A stretch of DNA of 23,479 nt from Fimenecus sp045531435 (GTDB taxonomy: Bacteria; Bacillota; Clostridia; Oscillospirales; Acutalibacteraceae): contig JAZSDZ010000013.1 of the NCBI GenBank assembly GCA_045531435.1, positions 1-23,479 on the forward strand. Direction: 5' to 3'. Every line of letters starts with the position of its first letter. Position 1 is the stretch's first letter. Positions 15,677 to 22,067 of this stretch are shown here, one piece after another. The position numbers were made by a program, and so were the translations under genes. The notes below the pieces were generated by a model that was not told the DNA's origin, did no database searches, and saw only the letters and a program-made list of their open reading frames with translations.

Positions 15677-17030
15677 TCAGTTTGAAATAATTGGTGATGC
15701 AAGTAACAATGAAAAAGATTCGGTTAAAATTTATGATAGCGAATTAACAAGCAGAGAGCACCACGGAAGCAACCATCATCACCACCATCACCATCATCAC
15801 CACAGTCACAGTAGTCATCAGAAAAAGCATCATAGTAAGAATAATAAAAAAACCACAAAAAAGCAGTTGACGAAAAAAGATAAAAAGAATTTAGCGATAG
15901 TAGCCATTGAAATCGCAGTGGCATTGTTGGCTTGCATAGTTTTGGTGATAATCAATCATTCAGGCGATAACGATGATGTAAAAAAGGATAATGTGGTTAT
16001 TGACAGCGGATTTATTGTCAAAATGCCTGAATTGTTTGAGCCGCAACCAATTGTCGATGATGTTATAATTTCTTGTATGGAGCTTGATGACGGCGTATCA
16101 TTTCAGTCATTCCTGAAGACTTTAAGACGTGATGGAATGCGCTTCGATATCGCTAAACCTGTAACAATGGAGGTAATATTTAATAATATTCCTGATGTTA
16201 CAGTATCTGAATATAAAGTGTATGTTTCTAAAAAAGCCGATTTGTCAGATGCAAGAGTTTTAGAGTTTACATCAGACCAGAAAATTGAAATTGATTATCT
16301 TGAAGTCAACACTAAATATTATTATAAGATTATGGCTTTACCAACTGATTATTCTGTTGGCGGTTCATTTACAACTGCGAACACACCGCGTATTCTCAAC
16401 ATTGACGGTATATACAATGTTCGTGATATCGGTGGATGGAAAACTGTTGATGGCAAGGTAATCAGACAAGGTCTTTTGTACAGAGGTACCGAGCTTGACG
16501 GACAAGTTAATAGTGACTATACTTTAACTGAAAAAGGCAAAAATGTTATGCTGAATATCCTTAATATTAAATTTGATATGGATTTAAGATATCCTACCGA
16601 TAATAAATTTAATGTTAATGCACTTGGAAATAGTGTAACACGCAAATATTATCAGGTGTCGGCATATGATGAAATTTTCACTGCACAGGGTAAGGAAACA
16701 ACGAGAGTAGTTTTTGCAGACCTTGCGAAGCCTGAAAATTATCCTATATATATGCACTGTACTCACGGTGCTGACCGAGCAGGTACAATGTGCTATCTTC
16801 TCGAAGCTTTATTGGGCTTGTCAGAGGAAAATCTTGAAAGAGAATATGAATTATCAACCTTATATTATACTCATATCAGCCGTGATTTATTGAGTACTCT
16901 GAAAGCGGGATTAATGCGATATGAGGGCAACAATCTTCAGCAGAAAACAGAAAATTATTTGTTGTCAATTGGCGTAACTAAAGATGAAATCAAGACAATA
17001 AAAGATATTTTTCTTGAAAAAGCTCAATAA
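15663..17030 (+). CDS. membrane-anchored Tyr/dual-specificity phosphatase (Y_phosphatase3-like) with His10 tract
   Basis: A 455-residue protein. Residues 1-76 are hydrophilic, with ten consecutive histidines at 38-47 and a Lys-rich stretch. One transmembrane helix follows (about 77-98). A fibronectin-III-like beta domain lies at about 160-240, ending YYYKIMA...GGSFTTA. The phosphatase domain spans about 245-455, starting NIDGIYNVRDIGGW. The P-loop is HCTHGADRAGT, a complete CX5R with nucleophile C366 and R372; many relatives have KDRTG where this has ADRAG. The basic residues before the helix predict an inside N-terminus and a phosphatase domain outside the cell. Substrate is unknown; candidates are phosphoglycan, lipid phosphate or surface phosphoprotein. 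AAGAAGG at 15648-15654 supports the start, which overlaps the flippase gene by 14 nt. A terminator follows, so this is the last gene of the block. Confidence 0.85.
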   Translation: MSDNNQFEIIGDASNNEKDSVKIYDSELTSREHHGSNHHHHHHHHHHSHSSHQKKHHSKNNKKTTKKQLTKKDKKNLAIVAIEIAVALLACIVLVIINHSGDNDDVKKDNVVIDSGFIVKMPELFEPQPIVDDVIISCMELDDGVSFQSFLKTLRRDGMRFDIAKPVTMEVIFNNIPDVTVSEYKVYVSKKADLSDARVLEFTSDQKIEIDYLEVNTKYYYKIMALPTDYSVGGSFTTANTPRILNIDGIYNVRDIGGWKTVDGKVIRQGLLYRGTELDGQVNSDYTLTEKGKNVMLNILNIKFDMDLRYPTDNKFNVNALGNSVTRKYYQVSAYDEIFTAQGKETTRVVFADLAKPENYPIYMHCTHGADRAGTMCYLLEALLGLSEENLEREYELSTLYYTHISRDLLSTLKAGLMRYEGNNLQQKTENYLLSIGVTKDEIKTIKDIFLEKAQ

Positions 17031-17056
17031 GAATTACAACTTGATTGATAAAGGAT

Positions 17057-17083
17057 TCCCCATCGCATCCGGTGGGGATTTTC
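17057..17083 (+). terminator. intrinsic terminator after the phosphatase gene
   Basis: TCCCCATCG (17057-17065) pairs with CGGTGGGGA (17070-17078), nine pairs with one G-U, around a CATC loop. TTTTCT follows. It ends the polysaccharide block. Confidence 0.85.
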
Positions 17084-17137
17084 TATACCTTCTCATAGGT
17101 AAAGAACAAGATTTATCATAATAAATTATAATTTTCC

Positions 17138-17163
17138 GGGATGTTGTCTTCCCCGACAACCCC
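17138..17163 (+). other. small GC-rich hairpin upstream of a promoter
   Basis: GTTGTC (17143-17148) pairs with GACAAC (17155-17160) around TTCCCC. GGG (17138-17140) and CCC (17161-17163) extend the stem past an AT bulge. It lies between the terminator and the next promoter, outside any gene. It could be a second, weaker terminator (an AT-rich stretch with TATTTTT follows eight bases on) or a protein site. Function unknown. Confidence 0.4.
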
Positions 17164-17191
17164 TAACTTATATTTTTATCTGTTATTTTTC

Positions 17192-17220
17192 TTGACGGAA
17201 TTAATTGGTAATGTTATGAT
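17192..17220 (+). promoter_or_regulatory. sigma-A type promoter for the 875-residue secreted protein
   Basis: TTGACG (17192-17197) and TATGAT (17215-17220) are separated by exactly 17 bases, each one base off consensus. Transcription would start near 17227, leaving a leader of about 65 nt. Confidence 0.8.
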
Positions 17221-17276
17221 ATATACAACGATTTAATGCAATGAAAAATTATTTTCTGTTGCAGAAATTAAAAGCG

Positions 17277-17284
17277 AAAAGGGG
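17277..17284 (+). promoter_or_regulatory. ribosome binding site deciding the start at 17292
   Basis: AAAAGGGG ends 7 nt before the ATG at 17292. The in-frame ATG at 17241 lacks such a site and would place 17 mostly basic and aromatic residues before a good signal peptide. Confidence 0.75.
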
Positions 17285-17291
17285 AAATATT

Positions 17292-19919
17292 ATGAAAAGA
17301 ATTATTGCAATAGTTCTTACACTTGCAATCTGTCTGGGCATTTTTGCTCCGGTTACAGCATTTGCAAAGGATGCTGATGTAGCAGAGGAACCAATGCTTC
17401 GTCTTATCGTTCCTGAAAACTGGGAAATGGATGTTGACAATTCAAGAACAGTTGACTATGCAATTCAGGGAACTGAAAAGAGAATGCTCACATGGAAAGC
17501 AGAACCTGCTGATGTTGCAAAGGTTGACAAATGGGGTCGTGTTACAGCACTTAAAGTAGGTAAGGCTGAAATTACAGCGACTACTGAAGAAGGTCTTACA
17601 GACAGTGTTACTCTTAATGTTGTAGCAGAGCCAACAAAAATGAGCGAAAAAGCTGAAAAGGTTGACTATACATTAGGTGCAGTGGCTGAAGGTGATAACC
17701 TTCAGAAGGTTGTTACAAGATATGAGCTTGATGATGCAACTGTTCCTGCAAATGTTAAGGACAAGAACAACTACGAAAAGGCACAGTCAGCAACAACAAA
17801 AGATGGTGCTGTATGGACAATTACAAAATACGGTGTACTTCGAGTTGACGAAAAAGCAACAAACGAAAGAGATAAAGAACAGCGTTTTATGGGTGACAGA
17901 TATTTCTATACTTCTGACACAGGTGAAGGCAAGGTGCTTGCAATTTTTGCTGACGGCGCAAATGGAATCTGGACAGTAATGGAAGAGGGTTATTCTCATA
18001 TTGAAATGCTTGACATTGACGGTACTGAGAAGGCTGAAATCCTCAATGACCAGACTTGGGAATATGTTGCAAGACGTGGTATGGTTTCAAATGCATATTT
18101 TATTGATGGTGAATGGAAGCCTGAAGAAAGCGACAATGACGGTCTTTGGACATCAATGTATGCAGGTGGCGAACTTATGCGCTACGCAACTCTTAAAAAT
18201 GACCCTAATGCAACACCTGAACAGGTTGAAGATGCAAGAAAGACAGCAACTCTTTCAACAGAAGCAGTTCTTTTCCTTACATACATTTCAATGCGTCAGG
18301 GCACAGTTGAGTCTTATAACCGTGCACAGAGAAGTGGTACTGTAGTTGACCTTGAAACAGGTAAATACTACACAAGTGAAGCAACTCTTGTTGGTGGTGA
18401 CTATTCACAGAATGTTCCATTCAAGAGTCCTGCAGTAATGTTTGACAATATGTTCTCAACATATATTGATTCAGGTGACCCTTCATACGTACAGAATCAG
18501 GAAGAAAACCTCAAGCTTTTCAATACAGAGGGTTGGGCAAATCCTGCAGAAAAAACTGATGCTGAATACGATATGCGTACAAGAAATCTTGAAGGTTTCT
18601 GGTCAAGAACATACTCATTCAGGGATGAAAACAACGATTACGACTCCTTTGCTTATTGGTCACACAATGGTGACGGAACAGCAACAGGTGTTTCAACAAA
18701 GACATACGGTGACGGAAGCGACTTCCTTCTTCATGGTGAAAACTATCGTGGACTCAAGGTTGATGCATCTGGTGAAATTCCTGAAAGACTCTGGAATGAC
18801 CTTATTCCAGAAGGTAAGTCTGTAGAAGATATTGTTTATAAGGGTGATACAAGCTCTGATGAAATCATCGGTCACGTATTCCTTTACAAGCTTGCTTATG
18901 ATATTCTCGGTCCTGAAGACCCTGAACTTGCTGCACTTATTTCAGAAACAATGGATAAGTTTGCACAGCACCTTGTTGACAACTCATACAATATGGTTGA
19001 CGGTTCAGGTCAGCCAACAACATGGGCAAAATTCTCAAGAACATATTTCCACAATGGTCAGGTTCTTGGTGGTGCACCACTTAATGCTATGGTTCTTCTT
19101 ACAGTATTTAAGGTTGCAGCACATGTTACAGGTTTCCAGAAGTGGGAAGATGAATACAGAATGGCAGCTTTTGACGAACAGTATCAGTATGCTGAAATTA
19201 TGACTCAGGAACTTGAAAGATATCAGCTTTCAATTCTTGAATATGTAAATAGCGTAACTCCTATTTTAGGTAAGCTTCTCCGTCATTTAGTCGGAACAAA
19301 GTTGTATGACAGAATTTACAAGTTGATTCTCAACCATTCTGACGAAGAAATGGCTATGCTCGGCTTCTATACACTCTTCCAGCTTGAAGACGACGAAGAA
19401 CTCCTTAAATATTACAGAGAAGCACTTGATGATTGGTGGTTCTCAATGCAGAACAGTGAAAACCCTCTCTGGTATTATGTTTACCAGCTTGCATATCCAA
19501 ATGAAACAAAGACAGATGCATATGGCAACAGCCTTATCGAAACTGCATCATGGTCACTCTCACGTCATCCTATGGATTTAAGAAGATTCCTTGCAACAAA
19601 CAAGAATCGTGATGATGTTTATGAACTTGACCTTGATGATGTAGGTATTGGCGGAACAAATGAACTTTCATTTGACCCTGATGCATATACACCTGCATTC
19701 TGGAATTCAAACAGCAAGATTCTCAGAACAGTAGGTATGGTATTCGGTCTTAATAAGATTGAACAGACTGTTGCAGCACCTGATGAAAGAGCATTCCATA
19801 AGTATAACGGCTCAACATATGACCTTGATGATGCTCATAATATTTATGAAATGGAAGGTTCAACAACATATTCACTTCCATATTGGATGGGCAGATATCA
19901 CGGTATGCTTGAAGGCTGA
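17292..19919 (+). CDS. secreted protein: Big-2-like domain plus large alpha/alpha-toroid-like region of unknown activity
   Basis: An 875-residue exported protein. Residues 1-25 are a signal peptide (KRIIAIVLTLAICLG, cleavage after AFA). Residues 34-114 match a bacterial Ig-like group 2 domain (WKAEPADVAKVDKWGRVTALKVGKAEITA). The rest is mostly helical with many Trp/Tyr/His/Asp residues. Motifs include SSDEIIGHVF (521-530), a TWAKF segment near 577, VFKVAAHVTG, and a conserved-looking end LPYWMGRYHG. I have the impression of a family of uncharacterised secreted glycoside-hydrolase-like alpha/alpha barrels with this SSDE...GH and PYWMGRY pattern, but no activity is established. Codon use (many CTT, ACA, GAA; few TTA) differs from the transferase genes and suggests high expression. 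It is monocistronic, with its own promoter and strong terminator. No wall anchor is seen, so it may be released or held through the Ig-like domain. Confidence 0.82.
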   Translation: MKRIIAIVLTLAICLGIFAPVTAFAKDADVAEEPMLRLIVPENWEMDVDNSRTVDYAIQGTEKRMLTWKAEPADVAKVDKWGRVTALKVGKAEITATTEEGLTDSVTLNVVAEPTKMSEKAEKVDYTLGAVAEGDNLQKVVTRYELDDATVPANVKDKNNYEKAQSATTKDGAVWTITKYGVLRVDEKATNERDKEQRFMGDRYFYTSDTGEGKVLAIFADGANGIWTVMEEGYSHIEMLDIDGTEKAEILNDQTWEYVARRGMVSNAYFIDGEWKPEESDNDGLWTSMYAGGELMRYATLKNDPNATPEQVEDARKTATLSTEAVLFLTYISMRQGTVESYNRAQRSGTVVDLETGKYYTSEATLVGGDYSQNVPFKSPAVMFDNMFSTYIDSGDPSYVQNQEENLKLFNTEGWANPAEKTDAEYDMRTRNLEGFWSRTYSFRDENNDYDSFAYWSHNGDGTATGVSTKTYGDGSDFLLHGENYRGLKVDASGEIPERLWNDLIPEGKSVEDIVYKGDTSSDEIIGHVFLYKLAYDILGPEDPELAALISETMDKFAQHLVDNSYNMVDGSGQPTTWAKFSRTYFHNGQVLGGAPLNAMVLLTVFKVAAHVTGFQKWEDEYRMAAFDEQYQYAEIMTQELERYQLSILEYVNSVTPILGKLLRHLVGTKLYDRIYKLILNHSDEEMAMLGFYTLFQLEDDEELLKYYREALDDWWFSMQNSENPLWYYVYQLAYPNETKTDAYGNSLIETASWSLSRHPMDLRRFLATNKNRDDVYELDLDDVGIGGTNELSFDPDAYTPAFWNSNSKILRTVGMVFGLNKIEQTVAAPDERAFHKYNGSTYDLDDAHNIYEMEGSTTYSLPYWMGRYHGMLEG

Positions 19920-19944
19920 TTATAACAAATAATAACTAAAGTTT

Positions 19945-19992
19945 GTGGGGCTGTAAAAAACGAATGTTTTTTACAGCCTCATTTAATTTTTT
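19945..19992 (+). terminator. strong intrinsic terminator
   Basis: GGCTGTAAAAAAC (19949-19961) pairs perfectly with GTTTTTTACAGCC (19966-19978) around a GAAT loop. The base extends by a few more pairs including wobbles. It is followed by ATTTAATTTTTTA. It ends the secreted-protein unit. Confidence 0.9.
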
Positions 19993-19993
19993 A

Positions 19994-20022
19994 TTGCAAA
20001 ACTTAAGTGATTACATTATACT
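19994..20022 (+). promoter_or_regulatory. probable promoter for the GH127-like gene
   Basis: TTGCAA (19994-19999) and TATACT (20017-20022) are spaced by 17 bases. The -35 lies directly against the T-tract of the preceding terminator. The predicted start near 20029 gives a leader of about 125 nt. Confidence 0.6.
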
Positions 20023-20047
20023 TTAATTAGTAAGGTAGTGTCTTTAA

Positions 20048-20146
20048 GAGAAAAAACTGAATCTTGATGAACTTGCAGAGCATGGTGCATCCTTTGTTCG
20101 TGTCCATATAACAAGTGGTGCTTATGAAAACAGTTATCTGAGGTAA
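20048..20146 (+). pseudogene. possible C-terminal remnant of a lost gene in the leader of the GH127-like gene
   Basis: Between a TAA at 20045-20047 and a TAA at 20144-20146 one frame stays open for 32 codons and reads protein-like: LDELAEHGASF, then VRVHITSG and AYENSYLR at the end. It has no start codon. An A6 run at 20051-20056 is a natural place for a frameshift. It looks like the tail of a protein deleted upstream, but I do not recognise the family. A chance open frame in a leader is the alternative. The ribosome binding site of the next gene overlaps its last codons. Confidence 0.35.
20139..20143 (+). promoter_or_regulatory. ribosome binding site of the GH127-like gene
   Basis: TGAGG lies 9 nt before the ATG at 20153 and supports that start. 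Confidence 0.55.
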
Positions 20147-20152
20147 AGTAAT

Positions 20153-21958
20153 ATGAAAAAATGGAATCTTTATACATCAAAAGAATTAAAGCCTGAAGGT
20201 TGGATTTTAAATCAACTACAGATTCAGGCAAATGGCTTAAGCGGTAATCTTCATAAGATATGGCCCGACATTCGTGATAGTGCGTGGATTGGTGGGAACT
20301 GTGAAGGTTGGGAAAGAGTACCTTATTGGCTTGACGGTTTCATTCCTCTTGCATATCTTTTGAGAAATGAAGAAATGATTGGAACTGTAAAAAGATATAT
20401 TGATGCAATTGTTTCAGCACAGGAGACTGACGGCTGGATTTGTCCTTGCAAGGATGGAAAACGAGAAAAATATGACACTTGGGCAGTGCAACTCATATGC
20501 AAAACCTTAAAGGTTTATTATGAATGCTCAGGTGATGAGAGAATTCCTGATATGATTTACAGAGTGCTCAAAAACTATTATGACCTTCTTAAAAGTGGTG
20601 AAATCAAATTGTTCGCTTGGGGAAAATTCAGATGGTTTGAGACATTTATTTCACTGAATTTTTTGTATGAAAGATATTACGAGGAATGGATTAAGGATTT
20701 AGGAAAAATCATTAAAAATCAGGGCTTTGATTACAATACAACAACAGAAAACTGGAAAAAACCAAGTCACATATGGCAGATGAACACTCATATTGTTAAT
20801 ATGACAATGATGCTTAAAAGTGAAGCAGTTTCATATGAATTGCTTGGTGAAGAATATACTGATAATGCAGAAAAACTTCGCACAATTCTTGATAAATACA
20901 ACGGTACAGCCTTTGAAGGCTTTACAGGTGACGAAGTCCTTTCAGGTCTTGACCCTACAAGAGGTACTGAACTTTGTGCCATTGTTGAACAGATGTATTC
21001 CTATGAGGAGATATTTGCTCATACGGGAGACAATAAATGGTTAGAACGTCTTGAAGTCCTTGGCTTCAATGCACTCCCTGCAACACTTAGTGAAGATATG
21101 TGGACTCATCAGTATGTTCAGCAGGTAAATCAGGTTGCTTGTATGAAAACAATGATTATGGCTCCGTGGAGCACTAATGGTCCGGAAGCACACTTGTTCG
21201 GACTTGAGCCGAATTACGGCTGTTGTACTGCAAATTTCAGTCAGGGTTGGCCTAAATTTGCATTGTCAACGTTTATGCATAGGGAAAATAAAATTATAAA
21301 TACTCTTATGTTGCCTTGTACATTGAATGATAATGGTATCAAGATAAAGCTTACAACAAATTATCCTTTCGAAAATAAAATGCACTACTCAATCGAAAGT
21401 GATAAGGATTTTGATTTTGTAATCCGTATTCCATCATTTGCAAAAAATCTTAAAGTCAATGGTGAGAGTGCAGAAACTAAAGACCTGGAATTTGCAATTG
21501 TACAAGGTAAAACTGAAATAGAAATCGATTTTGAGACAACACCATTTTTCAAGGAAAGACCAAATAACCTTTATGTGTTACAGATGGGCTCATTGTTATT
21601 CTCTTTGCCTGTTGTTTATGTCACAAGACAACACGAATATACAAAGAAAGGCGTCGAGAGAAAATTCCCATATTGTGATTATGAGTATTTGCCAATTTCA
21701 ACCTGGTGCTGTGGTTATGCTGACAAGGATATTTCCGTAAGCTTCAACGGAGTAGGGGATATTCCATATTCTGCGAAAAATCCACCGATAACTATTACGG
21801 CAAATATGCAGACAATCAATTGGAACTATAAATTTCCATACAAATCAATTGCACGAAAAACTCCTAAATCAAGAAAACCAACTTCAAAGGTATATAAAGC
21901 CGAACTTTATCCATATGGCTGTGCAAAACTGCGAATGACAGAAATGCCTGTATTGTAA
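20153..21958 (+). CDS. DUF1680 / GH127-like glycoside hydrolase, cytoplasmic
   Basis: A 601-residue protein of normal length for the DUF1680 (GH127-type, beta-L-arabinofuranosidase-like) superfamily. The N-terminal two thirds form the expected alpha/alpha barrel, with WERVPYWLDGFIPLAYLL and later GDEVLSGLDPTRGTELCAIVEQ. In characterised GH127 enzymes a zinc is held by Glu-x-Cys and a Cys-Cys pair, one Cys being the nucleophile. Here E273, C275, C357 and C358 (YGCCTANF) are all present, so the centre looks intact. The GDE-x-LSG...GTELC variant suggests a subfamily away from the classical enzymes, so arabinofuranoside specificity is not assured. A beta domain follows to the end. No signal peptide: it would act on imported oligosaccharides. 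It has its own promoter; no terminator was seen after it. Confidence 0.88.
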   Translation: MKKWNLYTSKELKPEGWILNQLQIQANGLSGNLHKIWPDIRDSAWIGGNCEGWERVPYWLDGFIPLAYLLRNEEMIGTVKRYIDAIVSAQETDGWICPCKDGKREKYDTWAVQLICKTLKVYYECSGDERIPDMIYRVLKNYYDLLKSGEIKLFAWGKFRWFETFISLNFLYERYYEEWIKDLGKIIKNQGFDYNTTTENWKKPSHIWQMNTHIVNMTMMLKSEAVSYELLGEEYTDNAEKLRTILDKYNGTAFEGFTGDEVLSGLDPTRGTELCAIVEQMYSYEEIFAHTGDNKWLERLEVLGFNALPATLSEDMWTHQYVQQVNQVACMKTMIMAPWSTNGPEAHLFGLEPNYGCCTANFSQGWPKFALSTFMHRENKIINTLMLPCTLNDNGIKIKLTTNYPFENKMHYSIESDKDFDFVIRIPSFAKNLKVNGESAETKDLEFAIVQGKTEIEIDFETTPFFKERPNNLYVLQMGSLLFSLPVVYVTRQHEYTKKGVERKFPYCDYEYLPISTWCCGYADKDISVSFNGVGDIPYSAKNPPITITANMQTINWNYKFPYKSIARKTPKSRKPTSKVYKAELYPYGCAKLRMTEMPVL

Positions 21959-21978
21959 ATTATCACTTGTTAAAGAAA

Positions 21979-22006
21979 TGTCAATATATGATTTATTCTA
22001 TTGACA
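21979..22006 (+). promoter_or_regulatory. inverted repeat covering the -35 box, possible operator
   Basis: TGTCAATA (21979-21986) and its exact complement TATTGACA (21999-22006) are separated by 12 bases. The right arm contains the whole -35 hexamer, so a dimeric protein bound here would block RNA polymerase. Half of the match is forced by the TTGACA box itself, so chance is possible. Confidence 0.45.
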
Positions 22007-22030
22007 AAATATGTTATGAAAATGTATAAT
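22001..22030 (+). promoter_or_regulatory. consensus sigma-A promoter for the SDR gene
   Basis: TTGACA (22001-22006) and TATAAT (22025-22030) both match consensus exactly, with an 18-base spacer. Transcription would start near 22037, about 31 nt before the ATG. Strong expression is expected unless it is repressed. Confidence 0.88.
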
Positions 22031-22067
22031 TATTGTGTATGAATTTATGAAAGATGGGGGTAATCCT

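Noticed and set aside
15774..15803. Poly-His codons as an expression-vector tag
   Set aside because: Mixed CAT/CAC codons, continuing His/Ser/Lys-rich sequence and no vector sequence around it; it is inside a natural operon gene.
17241..17291. Longer N-terminus of the 875-residue secreted protein
   Set aside because: No ribosome binding site for the upstream ATG, and the extension would bury the signal peptide; AAAAGGGG precedes 17292.
20016..20231. Minus-strand open frame of 71 codons across the GH127-like gene start
   Set aside because: No ribosome binding site, overlaps a promoter, leader and a well-supported gene, and the translation shows no protein-like pattern.
22047..22067. In-frame ATG seven codons upstream of the SDR start
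   Set aside because: The only purine-rich ribosome binding site lies after it, and the Rossmann strand begins right after 22068.
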